Translations under genes and position numbers: made by a program
The notes under the pieces: generated by a model
What the model was told of the DNA's origin: nothing
The model's database searches: none
What the model saw: only the letters and a program-made list of their open reading frames with translations
From: Xenopus tropicalis
Lineage: Eukaryota; Chordata; Amphibia; Anura; Pipidae
Reading direction: 5' to 3'
Assembly (NCBI RefSeq): GCF_000004195.4
Contig: NC_030678.2
Coordinates: 32,092,201 to 32,156,200 of the forward strand
Length of the DNA: 64,000 nucleotides
Shown: one piece after another, positions 1 to 40,439 of the stretch
Numbering within the stretch: the stretch's first letter is position 1
Layout: each line of letters starts with the position of its first letter

Positions 1-185
1 AGAGTGTTTTCAGGTTACACATTCCTGATGTTAGCCATAAATAATAAGATAAAAAAAATAAAAGTAAATAGGAAAGGTGCTCAGAAGAGCAATTTTACAT
101 TAAGTTCTATGGGAGGTTATATGCTCCCTTTAATAGCATCTCCTTAATTGAGAAAATACAAAATAGCTGTGATTTGATGTTGTAC

Positions 186-28701
<28,516 letters not shown>

Positions 28702-29339
28702 ACTGCTCTACTCACACTGCCCAGTGGCAAGTCCCACACACCTACTCCCCAACCCTCACTTCCTGTCTGCGCCTAGCAACCGTGCTGCCACTCACTTACA
28801 CACTACTAGTTCCCTATCTGTGCCCCACTTCCGGTCTCCCTCACGCACGCCTAACAAACTGTTCTATGTTCCATTCCCCGTTTCCGTCCCACCTGTACAG
28901 CCAGACCTTGGGTTCAGGCAAGTTCCGCCGAGCCATTTCCGGTATGTGGATGACAACAGAGACACACGCTTTACTCTTACTCTCCGCCCCCGCAGGAAAA
29001 ATAGCAGCCAATGCCGGACCAATGCCTAGCTAATAATAGCAGCGCCATCTGCTGGAGAGTGCCATTGAGTAAAGTCGTATTTGCCGGCTATGGCTGTCTT
29101 AAAGGAATACATCCGTTCAGTCATTCTCAGTCGCAATGCACGGTGCTTGGGGGGCGTCACCTTATGTTGCATTGTTTCAGCGGCAGCAGTGCGGGGCATA
29201 GCAGATACATTTCGAAATATTTTTAAAATCAATTTCAATTAATCTCTGTTCATAAAATTACTCGGAATTAAACTTGCTGTCATTTTGTTAAGGCGTTATG
29301 TTTTCATTTACTGCCCTTTTACTGCTGGAAGTGCTAGCG

Positions 29340-29565
29340 ACGTTACTTAGATTGTAAGCTCTGTGGGGCAGGGACTTCCTTCCTACTGTGTCTCATACCA
29401 CATGGCACTTATATATATATACATATATGTATTTATTGTATTTATTTATTATATCACTTGTCCTCCCTGTGTGTAATTATGTATATTGTAAGACTGTACA
29501 GCGCTGCGTACCCTTGTGGTGCTTTATAAATAAAGTTATACATACATACATACATATACATACAT
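29340..29565 (+). mobile_element. SINE-like or LINE-tail repeat with (CATA)n end
   Basis: TTGTAAGCTCTGTGGGGCAG, CTGTACAGCGCTGCGTACCC and GTGGTGCTTTATAAATAAA, ending in tandem CATACATA. This is a familiar vertebrate L2/SINE-type tail, located about 640 bases upstream of the CPD start codon. Confidence 0.6.
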
Positions 29566-31281
29566 ACCGTAGGGCTCAGTGCATAAGCCAATGGTGCCCG
29601 GCCATGCTGTGAGGCACTTTGCCAGTCAATGGCGGGAGGATCCAGTGAAATCCCATGAAACCCCATTACATGCAGCAGCCCCGGCTGATGTGCAGAAATG
29701 CTGCATTTCCATGTGATTCCCAAGGATTAAAGTCTTTTATGTGCAGCAATTTGAATGGATTTTGACTAGAGGATATGTTTGGGCGTTTGTGAGAGTCACT
29801 GTATAAAGTTATCCTTTGGGTCACGGTATATTTCCATAACAAAGACAGGATAGAACATATATTATATCAGACGTGGGTGTCACCTTGGGACATTTGTGGT
29901 AGAACATTTCACTTGTTTAACCCTACAAGTGCATGCAGAGCCCATGATGTGTTGAACAACATTGTATCCCTAAATGTATGGTCAGTGAATGAGCCCAAAC
30001 AAGACTGGGCTGGCCAGAATCCAGACATATGGGTATGTTTGCCCGTTTTTGACCCATTTTCAGATGTTTGACTTTACATAACAGGACAGCGCTTCCAAAA
30101 CCAGACAGACAGCAACCCCTCCTTTGCTTTCCCTTACCCTCTTGATATTTCAGATGCTAATTGCCGCCATGCTGTTGGATTTAGCCAGCCCAAAGATTTT
30201 TCTGGTTTCTGCCCTGTCCAGTGTTTTGGAAACTTGGACACAGGGCTGGTTTTAGGGCAGGGTATTAATGTGTAGTGCTGTGATTGCAGTGTTTATTAGC
30301 AGGGCACAGGGTCTGACAGACCCCCAGCCGCCATCATCCCCTCCCTGCCCCAGTGCACATAACTCATACTTACCAAGGTGGAAGGTCTGATGCTTCCCTG
30401 CGGGGATTGAGGCCCTGGCCCTGGGTCAGTGGGGCCCATTGGTTTTCATCAACCCAGTCCAACCCTGGCAGGGCAAGCAATTGTTAGTTCTGCATGGGGC
30501 TGTTTCATCTAAGGGGCTGCTTCATCAGAATGGCTGGTTTTTATCTCCCAGGCCATGAAAGGTCCCCTGTTTTATACACAAAGGACATAAACAGGATGGG
30601 CTGCTGATAAGCACTACAGTAAGATTACCAGATAGAGAAATATTCAGGATTCTTCTAGAAAATGTAGTGTAGGGACCCATAGGTATTAGAGTCCCTATGG
30701 CTTTAATTCCCTACTGCCTCTTTCCTATTACTGTTGCTGGGCAAAGTCCCATGTATCTAGTTTACTATACCTTATGCCTTATTGGTTTAGGTAGGATGAC
30801 CACTCCCCTTGCAGACTAATAAAGTGTCTAGCAAGGAGGGGTGACTTCCTCTTTGGCTGCCTTCTGACTCTCAGGGAACAACTCCATTGAGCCTGGGATC
30901 AGAATAGGCCCCAGTAAAGCCACCTGCCCTAGAGTAGCCCCTTGGTGCTCTAGTGAAGTCGGGGACAGGGCCCCTTGAATGAGGTGAAAGTTAGTGGTAT
31001 ATAGTTAGGGCTATCCAGTAAGAGCAGTCGTGGCTCCAACATAGGAGAAAGTAAGGGTTCAGCATACCCAGGCTCTGTTTGCCTTGCTGTAGGGACTGCA
31101 GTTCAGACACAGGTATCAGGCAGTATCTACCCCTGATCCAACGTTGGCTGTAGGGATCCGGTCCAGTAAAGGGTAATCATCCCTAGGATTGCTGCTGGTT
31201 CCTCATCTACCTCCACTGTGGTTCTACTCTGCCTTTGCCTTGTACAACTGCCACTAATCACTGTGTTAACTACCTCAATTA
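29566..31281. other. Intergenic DNA, no gene seen
   Basis: No conserved ORF, RNA gene or clear element ends between the SINE-like repeat and the 31,282 hairpin. Confidence 0.5.
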
Positions 31282-31351
31282 TTTAAACAAAACAGGGATT
31301 GTTTGTCCATACATTGCAATATATGGACAAACAATCCCTGTTTTGTTTAAA
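31282..31351. repeat. Perfect 30-bp hairpin
   Basis: A 30-base arm starting TTTAAACAAAACAGGGATTG is exactly reverse-complemented after a 10-base loop (CATTGCAATA). It is not part of any recognised element. Confidence 0.9.
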
Positions 31352-32399
31352 GGGGAGGGCATTTCTTAGTAGCTTAATGCACAGAATGTCTTAATGTCCT
31401 AAATATATTGATAATGGGTGAGTGCAGAGGATCTCTTGTTGTTGTCTATATGTATTTTGTGGTCACAACCTCATTGCACCCCCGCCTAACGGTTTAAAAT
31501 TTAGTGGTTGAGCACAACTTTCCCCTTTTTGCTATAGTTCAACAACATCATCATCTCCAAATTAGCTCCTATAGGCCATTTCCCACTTAGCGGAGGCCCA
31601 TCCTGGGAAAGGGGGATCGCATGTAACACATGCTCTACTATATACTAGCCTGGATTAACCCCTAATCAGCCAAATAGGTGTTACAGTAGCTACAATTATC
31701 ATTGTCAAAAACACAAGCCAAGGTCTGTTCCAATACTGCAAATTTACAGCCGGGCCCATTATTATGAAGCATGCGTGTGTGTGAGTGTACATTTCATGTG
31801 AGTAATCTATCACTTGTGTAAGCACCAGTCCCTTTCTGAGCTCCTTATCAGACGTATTCTGACCAGTTTTTCTAGTATTGTGTGACAACGTGGTCACAGG
31901 TTTTCTCTGAAGCAGTGTAGAAGAAGGCAAGTTGCATGTATGTGACACGTCTCATAAAAGTGAGACAGTTTTCATGCATGGTTGCACACTGTCAGCGCCC
32001 CAGGGATAGAGTGGGACATGCACTAAACAGAGAAACAAAAGATTAAATGATGAGTGAATTTATTGTGTGCATTATATCATTGCTACAAAGGCCTGGATAT
32101 AGATATATTTATATGCACATATAGGCTTTCACATAGGAGCACAATGATTTTTAAAAATAGAAATGCCACATCAGAGTTTATATTACAGTGTTGGAGAGAG
32201 GAGAATTCCCAGGCTGCCTGGAGCTGGTTCTGTTTCCTTTATTATATGTAGAATATATTTGTAAATACCTAGTTCTGGGTTTTGTGTTTTTGTGTTACCA
32301 TTAATATAATTTCATGTGTCTTCATGTGTTTCATATGTGTTTTCATGTGTCGTTATGTGTACCCTCATGTATGTTGTTGTGCATCCTAATGTGCATTAT

Positions 32400-32616
32400 G
32401 GGGGCGTTTGTTAACATTTTTCGTATTGTTGCACAAAAATCTTGACTTTTATTGTATTGTCGTACAAAAGCCAGCCATTTGTAAAAGGGACACCTGCCAT
32501 TGACTTGATGGCATATTTTTTTCATTCAGATTTGTCACGGTTTTCCCTCAGCAAAATTGGGTTTTGGTGTCAAAAACCCAAACTGAAAAAAAATCAAGCA
32601 CTAGTAAATGCCCCCC
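32400..32616. mobile_element. MITE with TAT duplication, GGGGGCGTTTGTTAA type
   Basis: Left GGGGGCGTTTGTTAACATTT and right GCACTAGTAAATGCCCCCC, with TAT on both sides (32397-32399, 32617-32619). Confidence 0.7.
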
Positions 32617-32734
32617 TATGTTTCATCATGGGTTCTTGTCATGTATTTCTACATTTGTTATATTGTGAGTTTGCATGTGTGTTGTCATGTGTTATCTGCA
32701 TTGTTATGTGTCATTGTTTTTATTTTGTCAAGTT

Positions 32735-32990
32735 GCAGTGCTGGTGTCCTGAGTTCAATCCCAGTCTGGGCACTATCTGCAAGGAGTTTGTATGTTCTAC
32801 TTGTGACTGTGTGGGTTCCCTCTGGGGTCTTCATTTCCCTCCCACACTCCAATACATACAGGCAGGTTAACTGGCTCCTGATAAACTGACCCTAGTGTGT
32901 GTGAGTGTGATAGGGACCTTAGATTGTAAGCTCCACTGTGGCAGGAATTAATATAAATAACAGGAGATAATATAATAATTAAATAAATGT
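32735..32990 (+). mobile_element. SINE-like repeat
   Basis: CAGTGCTGGTGTCCTGAGTT followed by TCAATCCC (box-B-like), then TCTGCAAGGAGTTTGTATGT, TCCCACACTCCAATACATAC and a GTGTGTGAGTGTGATAGGGA tail leading to an A/T-rich end. This order is common in frog SINE-like repeats. Confidence 0.6.
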
Positions 32991-33039
32991 GTATTGGCAT
33001 GTGTTATTTTGTTGTATTTTGTGCTCAAGTCTAAAGCTA

Positions 33040-33250
33040 AGGATCCACAGAGCGGTTCAGTCGACAGCAATAGATCTCTGCTATCACGGATGACTAACAA
33101 CACCAAAATGGCTTTCCCAATAGCAGTTGCCGATGGAAAACCCTTCGCATTGCTTCAGTTTTCAGAAGTCATGTAAAGTTGCCTGCTGGAGGAATCTCCC
33201 GCAATATATCTCAGCTATCGCGGGTGACTGATCTGCTCTGTGGGTCGTTT
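33040..33250. mobile_element. MITE-like repeat with GATCTCTGCTATCACGG
   Basis: CTAAGGATCCACAGAGCGGT at the left and CTGATCTGCTCTGTGGGTCG at the right are imperfect inverted ends. Internal GCTATCGCGGGTGACTGATC is shared with the remnant at 26,914. Confidence 0.5.
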
Positions 33251-33331
33251 AAATGTCCAAATGGAAGAAAGCAATGGCACTCAGGAGCTACAAACGGGAC
33301 TAGCCCTCTAGATACTTTATTACGGAAGTAA

Positions 33332-33545
33332 ATGTCGCAAGCGTCAAAAGAATAGTCGCACGTCCAAATTGTCGCAAGAATAGTTGCAAGCAAACATAGT
33401 CGCAAGAATAGTCGCAGGTGTCGACAGAATAGTCGCACGTCCAAATTGTCACAAAAATAGTCGCAAGAATAGTCGCAAGAATAGTCGCAGGTGTCGAAAG
33501 AATAGTCGCACGTCCAAATTGTTGCAAGAGTAGTCGCAGGCGACA
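33332..33545. repeat. Tandem repeat of GAATAGTCGCA motifs, higher-order
   Basis: Short AATAGTCGCA units are grouped into a roughly 70-base larger unit containing GTCGCACGTCCAAATTGT, which appears three times. Confidence 0.85.
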
Positions 33546-33747
33546 TTTTTTTCTGCGCAACATTTTTGCCCGTTTCAGATTGGCAAATTTATTGGCGAAG
33601 CGAAACGGGACAGATTCGCTCATCACTAGAGATGAGCCCATCTGAAGATTTTTTTTACAGGGGGGCCCAGCACAGAGTAGATATGCCACTGCACCATAGT
33701 GTTAACCAATAAAGAGACATGTCTGTGCACCCTCCTTCTGTATAGAC

Positions 33748-34000
33748 CAGTGATCCCCAACCAGTGGCTTGCTCACCACCCCTAAAGATGTTGCTCCCAA
33801 AGCAGGTGCCCATTTTTAAATCTCTGGTTTGGAGACAAGTTTTGGCAGCACATAGAGTTTTACTCCAAGCAGAGCCTCCTGCAGGCCAGCAGTCCATATG
33901 GGGCCACCAAACAGCCAATCACAGTCCTTATTTGGCATCCCTAAAGAACTTTGTTCATGTGCATGTGGCTCACGAGTAAAAAAAAGTTTGGTGATCCCTG
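33748..34000. mobile_element. hAT-like MITE with 8-bp duplication
   Basis: Ends CAGTGATCCCCAACC and GTTTGGTGATCCCTG, flanked by the identical octamer GTATAGAC (33740-33747 and 34001-34008). An 8-bp duplication and CAG ends mark the hAT superfamily. Non-coding. Confidence 0.85.
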
Positions 34001-34684
34001 GTATAGACCATACAGTTTGCCAATAAAGAGAATGTCCGCGTATCCTCCTTCTGTATAGACGAAAGAGTTTACCAATAAAGACTTATAAATAAACACTTGT
34101 TACAGTGTTTATAATCATTAAACACAGCTTCTGTCCCTTCTGACTTATATTTCTTAAAAGATTTCCTTTTTTTACCTATTAACTTCTTACCTCAGAATTA
34201 AGCCACGTTGGGTGAATCTTAACACTTCTACATTTACTTATTAATGGAATAAATTGAGAACAGCAATGATTTAATATCATTTTAAATGACAACCATTTGT
34301 GCTCTGTGTTTTTATTAGAAAACATAATGCCCCAATCTATGCCCTGAAGCGCTGCCCTTAAGGAGCTAAAATTTGCTTTTCTAAAATTCATATTAATATT
34401 TGCTGGGAGGCAGCGGGGTGATAACAGAGGCACCTAGATAGGCTTCAGTTTGTGAGACTGTGCCAAAAAAGACAAGGACCCCTGTACTTCAGAATTAATC
34501 TCCTGCCATCTCTTGCCTGGAGCACAACCTACCTGTGGCCGGCACTCAGGGGCAGCCAAGTGGTTCCCATACACTTATAGAAAGTTGCTTACCAAATGGA
34601 AGTCTTTTTTTAGGGACTTGGATTGCTACAAAGGTACAACCTGCTCCCAAACCTGAAATTTGGAATTTTTGGGACTCGGGGGTT

Positions 34685-34860
34685 TCCAGATAAAGAATCT
34701 TAATATAATTGGATCACTATAGCGTCTGCTAAAAACACTTAAATATTCAATAAACCCAAAAGGATTGTTTTATCACCAATGTGGATTCATGCTGCTCAGT
34801 TGCCATCAAGTACAAGGTACTGTTTTATTACAGAGAAAAAGGAAATCATTTTTTAAAATG
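34685..34860 (-). mobile_element. MITE fragment, CAGGTATGGGA family
   Basis: Reverse copy recognised by ATTCAATAAACCCAAAAGGA, ATCAAGTACAAGGTACTG and ACAGAGAAAAAGGAAATCA. Both ends are lost or degraded. Confidence 0.65.
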
Positions 34861-34904
34861 AAAATTAGATGAGTTCCCAGTAAACTGCATAATAAGTAAA
34901 ACGT

Positions 34905-35045
34905 TAATAAATAAATGTAAAATTGCTCTGGTTGCCCTTCTTAGCTATTTTGCAATTGGCATTCATTATTGTTTTTAAATTATAAACGTAATTAAGTTTG
35001 TAACAACAGCACCACCTCAGTTCCACTGACTGCACAGTCCAGGAG
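34905..35045. mobile_element. MITE arm fragment, relative of the 54,712 element
   Basis: TTTTGCAATTGGCATTCATT, AGCACCACCTCAGTTCCACT and ACTGCACAGTCCAG parallel the left arm of the 54,712 fold-back. No opposite arm was found. Confidence 0.5.
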
Positions 35046-35059
35046 AATATGTTCAAAAG

Positions 35060-37560
35060 CAAACATAGTTAGTTTGAAAAAAGACATACGTCCATCAAGT
35101 TCAACCATAATGCCTATATATAACCTGCCTAACTGCTAGTTGATCCAGAGGAAGGCAAAAAACCCATCTGAAGCCTCTCTAATTTGCTGCAGAGGGGAAA
35201 AAATTCCTTCCTGATTTCAAGATGGCAATCGGACCAGTCCCTGGATCAACTTGTACTGAGAGCTATCTCCCATAACCCTGTATTCCCTCACTTGTACTGA
35301 GAGCTATCTCCCATACCCCTGTATTCCCTCACTTGTACTGAGAGCTATCTCCCATACCCCTGTATTCCCTCACTTGTACTGAGAGCTATCTCCCATACCC
35401 CTGTATTCCCTCACTTGTACTGAGAGCTATCTCCCATAACCCTGTATTCCCTCACTTGTACTGAGAGCTATCTCCCATACCCCTGTATTCCCTCACTTGT
35501 ACTGAGAAGCTATCTCCCATACCCTGTATTCCCTCACTTGTACTGAGAGCTATCTCCCATACCCCTGTATTCCCTCACTTGTACTGAGAGTATCTCCCCT
35601 ACCCTTATCCCTCACTTGTACTGAGGCTATCTCCCCTACCCCTGTATTCCCTCACTTGTACTGAGAGCTATCTCCCCTACCCCTGTAATTCCCTCACTTG
35701 TACTGAGAGCTATCTCCCCTACCCCTGGTATTCCCTCACTTGTACTGAGAGCTATCTCCCATACCCCTGTATTCCCTCACTTGTACTGAGAGCTATCTCC
35801 CCATACCCTGTATTCCCTCACTTGTTCCTGAGAGCTATCTCCCATACCCCTGTATTCCCTCACTTGTACTGAGAGCTATCTCCCATAACCCTGTATTCCC
35901 TCACTTGTACTGAGAGCTATCCCCCATAACCCTGTATTCCCTCACTTGTCCTGAGAGCTATCTCCCATACCCCTGTATTCCCTCACTTGTCGCTGAGAGC
36001 TATCTCCCATAACCCCTGTATTCCCTCACTTGTACTGAGAGCTATCTCCCATACCCCTGTATTCCCTCACTTGTACTGAGAGCTATCTCCCATACCCCTG
36101 TATTCCCTCACTTGTACTGAGAGCTATCTCCCCTACCCCTGTATTCCCTCACTTGTACTGAGAGCTATCCCCCCTACCCCTGTATTCCCTCACTTGTACT
36201 GAGAGCTATCTCCCCTACCCCTGTATTCCCTCACTTGTACTGAGAGCTATCCCCCCTACCCCTGTATTCCCTCACTTGTACTGAGAGCTATCTCCCCTAC
36301 CCCTGTATTCCCTCACTTGTACTGAGAGCTATCTCCCATACCCCTGTATTCCCTCACTTGTACTGAGAGCTATCTCCCATACCCCTGTATTCCCTCACTT
36401 GTACTGAGAGCTATCTCCCATAACCCTGTATTCCCTCACTTGTACTGAGAGCTATCTCCCATAACCCTGTATTCCCTCACTTGTACTGAGAGCTATCTCC
36501 CATACCCCTGTATTCCCTCACTTGTACTGAGAGCTATCTCCCATACCCCTGTATTCCCTCACTTGTACTGAGAGCTATCTCCCATACCCCTGTATTCCCT
36601 CACTTGTACTGAGAGCTATCTCCCCTACCCCTGTATTCCCTCACTTGTACTGAGAGCTATCTCCCCTACCCCTGTATTCCCTCACTTGTACTGAGAGCTA
36701 TCTCCCATACCCCTGTATTCCCTCACTTGTACTGAGAGCTATCTCCCCTACCCCTGTATTCCCTCACTTGTACTGAGAGCTATCTCCCCTACCCCTGTAT
36801 TCCCTCACTTGTACTGAGAGCTATCTCCCATACCCCTGTATTCCCTCACTTGTACTGAGAGCTATCTCCCATACCCCTGTATTCCCTCACTTGTACTGAG
36901 AGCTATCTCCCATAACCCTGTATTCCCTCACTTGTACTGAGAGCTATCTCCCCTACCCCTGTATTCCCTCACTTGTACTAAGAGCTATCTCCCCTACCCC
37001 TGTATTCCCTCACTTGTACTGAGAGCTATCTCCCATACCCCTGTATTCCCTCACTTGTACTAAGAGCTATCTCCCATAACCCTGTATTCCCTCACTTGTA
37101 CTAAGAGCTATCTCCCCTAACCCTGTATTCCCTCACTTGGTAAGAATCCATCCAGCCCCTTCTTAAAGCTATATAATGTATCAGCCAGCACGGCTGATTC
37201 GGGGAGGGAATTCACAGCTCTCACAGTAAAAAAACCTTTTCCTAATATTTAGACGGAACCTCCCTTCTTCTAAACGGAGTGGGTGCCCTCGTGTCCGTTG
37301 GAAGGACCTACTGGTAAATAAAACATTAGAGAGGTTATTATATGATCCCCTTATATATTTATACATAGTTATCATGTCACCTCTTAAGCGCCTCTTCTCC
37401 AGTGTAAACAGACAAAACTTGGCCAGTCTTTCTTCATAACTGAGACTTTCCATACCCTTTACCAGCTTAGTTGCCCTTCTCTGGACCCTCTCTAACTCAA
37501 TAATGTCCCGTTTGAGCACTGGAGACCAAAACTGAACGGCATATTCTAGATGGCCTTACC
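35060..37560 (-). mobile_element. CR1/L2-like LINE 3' end, expanded by a minisatellite
   Basis: Read on the minus strand, 37,519-37,181 encodes reverse-transcriptase C-terminal sequence ([55 protein letters not shown]). The non-coding 3' region follows and ends near 35,060 with TTGAACTTGATGGACGTATG and TCTTTTTTCAAACTAACTAT. The 5' part is truncated. The 41-bp array at 35,249-37,141 sits inside the 3' region. Confidence 0.8.
35249..37141. repeat. 41-bp minisatellite, about 46 units
   Basis: The unit begins CTTGTACTGAGAGCTATCTC and ends CCTGTATTCCCTCA. Three unit variants alternate in the middle (CCCATACCCCTG, CCCCTACCCCTG, CCCATAACCCTG), sometimes in short runs. Units at about 35,585-35,640 and a few others carry small deletions or insertions. 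Confidence 0.95.
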
Positions 37561-38006
37561 AGTGCTCTGTAAAGGGGAAGAATAACCCCCTCCTCCTTTT
37601 TCACTGGAAAAGCTAGAAAACGTAGTAACAATTTTAGCCAGTACAATGCATTAAGGACTTTCTCTTTTTTTTATTTATAAAACAAAATCACTGATGTCTT
37701 TGTAAATTGACTTTATTCAACACTAGAGGGCACCAGAACCTTTAGTTTTCCTGATAATTTATGAGCAGTACAAAGTAATCTCTGCAAACCTTCCTACTGA
37801 GGCCTGTATTGGTAGTAAGGCTGCCACCTATCAGAAAAGCACCGACCTCTGCCATTTCCATAACTGCGCTGCCCTTTACACCATTGTCTTGCCCCTTAAA
37901 GTAATCTCCCAGCCCTCCCAACATCATCCGACGTTACCATTAGGCTGGCAACCAACCAGTAACATTTGGTCTCCCTATTTGGGAGAGATTGGGAGAGATG
38001 CTAAGC

Positions 38007-38310
38007 CAGTGATCCCCAACCAGTGGCTCGTACGCAACATGTTGCTCACCAACCCCTTGGATGTTGCTCCCAGTGGCCTCAAAGCAGGGGCTTATTTTTA
38101 CATTTCTTGGAGGTGAGTTTTGGCTGCATAAAAACAGGTGTACTGCCAAACAGGGCTTCCTATAGACTGTCAGTCCCCATAGGGGCTACCAAATAGCCAA
38201 TAACTGCCCTTATTTGGTACCCCAGGAACATGTTTCATGCTTGTGTTGCTCCCCAAGTCTTTTTACATTTGAATGTGGCTCACGGGTAAAAAAAAAGGTT
38301 TAGGGTTAGA
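38007..38310. mobile_element. hAT-like MITE, second copy of the 33,748 family
   Basis: CAGTGATCCCCAACCAGTGG at the left and AATGTGGCTCACGGGTAAAA near the right are shared with the 33,748 copy. The extreme right end has decayed. Confidence 0.75.
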
Positions 38311-39696
38311 GTCCTATCAAACAGCCAGTGGGTGGGAGTGGGTTATATTTTGTCTGTACTGCTGGTTTTGCCTATAATCAGCCAGCAAAGATTAAGGTAG
38401 GCGAGAGGCTAGGGAGGGGAGACTACAATACAGCAGACCAGAACTGAAGACCAGATACAGGTACATACCTCCCAACTGTCCCATGGACAGTCCCTCTTTT
38501 GACAGCTCAGCCCTCAGCCCCAGATTCTTACGGAAAAAACGGATTTCCTGCACTGAAGCTAAAAAGATACAAATTGAATTAAAAGTAGCTTTTGGCAGAG
38601 AGCCCAGAAATCTTAAAGGAGACATATTGGATAAATGGGAAAAACCCTAATTTTGTAGGCAATTATGAATAATATACAGTGCCGGTTTCCCTTTGGGCTA
38701 AACATTAACCCTATCTGTAACAATGGCCCCTTTATTGGAGCTCCCTATAGATCCTCTCACTTCTCCCTCCGAGTTTGAAATGGAGAGTGGGCGTGTCCTA
38801 ACGGTCCCTGCCAGAAGCACAGTAGGAGGGGGAGAGCCAATCACAGCCCTGCACTCACACAAGCACAGACAGGCTTCGGTTCCCTATCAGGTCAGCCTAG
38901 CTGCTGATTGGTTCCTGTCCTACAGTGCAGGGTACGGAGGGCCGCCGGCTCCCCAGCTCATCCAGAGAATTCAGCCAGCAGGAAGTGGGACAGATGGGCG
39001 GGGCTAGTGGGGATTTAGGGGAATTTCTCAATAAATCAGTCTGAAACACAACTTTTTTAAGCTCAATCCTTCTATATCTAGAGGAGTATAATTCCCTGGT
39101 ACATTCATCATTTTTATAGGATATGTCTCCTTTAACCAGTGTCACCTGCACTTACAAACATTGTTTCTCACATTTAATTGAATAAGGTAACAAGCCCCCC
39201 CTCACTGAGATACAATTGTAACTAATAAGCTAAACAGGTTTTTTGGGGGAACTGAGACTTAAAGGGCAATCTCAGCTTTTTTAACAAAACTGTAATAACA
39301 CATAAAACAAGACCCAAAACCCCCAGAAATGTGTTCAAACTTTAAATAACCTGCCAAATTTAGTAAAATGGGAGTGGTATTTAGGGGGTGTGGTTACATA
39401 AATGGACGTGGCCAACAAACATTTTGCTTTTGTCCCTCTTTTCATTTTCAGAATGTTGGGAGCTATGCAGATACAACGGAACAGAACAGCACCAGGGCCC
39501 CCCCACAACGTCTGTAATTACGCCACTGCTGATACCCTTGTAGGCCCCCCAGAAAAAAATAAGTAGGGCCTACCACCTTGCAATCCTACTAACGTCTTTG
39601 TAAGGGTGATGTTTGTTTTTAGTATTCGGCCCACATTACACTATAACCCATATACTGTAGAAAAGTTTCAGTTGTATTTAAAATCTCTCCAATTAA

Positions 39697-40240
39697 GGGC
39701 AAGGGTACACAGGGAGACTGGTCACTTCGCAATAAATCGCCGTTGTCACGGGCAACTAATCTCCCTGCAGTGCCATCCTACCGGCTAGAATGTAAATCGC
39801 CAGTGGGATGGCATATGCAGCGCTGCAATGTACCGTAGTCGCCCGAAGTTTCCTCTGAAGACAACTTCAGGCAGCTGCAGAACCTTGCAGCGCCGCGTAT
39901 GCCATCCCACTGGCGATTTACATTCTAGCCGGTAGGATGGCATTGCGGGGAGATTAGTCATCCACGACAACAGAGATTTGTTGCAACACGACTAAACTAA
40001 TGCCTTTAAGAGGGGCCTGGATGAGTTTTTGAACAATCAGAATATCCAAGGCTATTGTGATACTAATATCTACAGTTAGTATTACTGGTTGTATATATAG
40101 TTTATGTATGTGAGTGTATAGATTGGTTAGTATAGGTTGTGTGCTGGGTTTACTCGGATGGGTTGAACTTGATGGACACTGGTCTTTTTTCAACCCTATG
40201 TAACTATGTAACTATGTAATCTCCCTGTGTACCCCTGCCC
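39697..40240. mobile_element. Harbinger-like MITE-B interrupted by a LINE tail
   Basis: Ends GGGCAAGGGTACACAGGGAG and CTCCCTGTGTACCCCTGCCC, with TAA at 39694-39696 and 40241-40243. Internal CCATCCTACCGGCTAGAATG is mirrored by CATTCTAGCCGGTAGGATGG. A LINE 3' end occupies about 39,996-40,216 near the right end. Confidence 0.8.
39996..40216 (+). mobile_element. CR1/L2-like LINE 3' tail fragment
   Basis: 5'-truncated copy from AATGCCTTTAAGAGGGGCCT through GGGTTGAACTTGATGGACAC to the tandem ATGTAACT tail. Its insertion site TAATCTCCC lies within MITE-B. Nearly identical to the tail at 40,928-41,145. Confidence 0.75.
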
Positions 40241-40439
40241 TAAGGGTGAAGACACACGGAGCTACTAGTAGCAGCTACTTGTCACAGCTACAAAAATAGA
40301 CAATGCTGATCATTTACTGATAACTGTCTCTACGTGTGTTGTAGCAGAGGCAATTCTCAGTATTGTCTATGGCAAGGTATTTTCTGGGGTTTAGTAGTTG
40401 TGAAAAAGTAGCTGCTACTAACAGCTTTGTGTGTCTTTA

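Noticed and set aside
31282..31351. MicroRNA gene
   Set aside because: The hairpin is perfect on both arms and starts TTTAAA like local MITEs; real microRNA precursors usually have bulges. Kept as a repeat and listed as a finding.
35249..37141. CRISPR-like array
   Set aside because: The units are directly tandem with no unique spacers and the genome is a vertebrate; it is a minisatellite.
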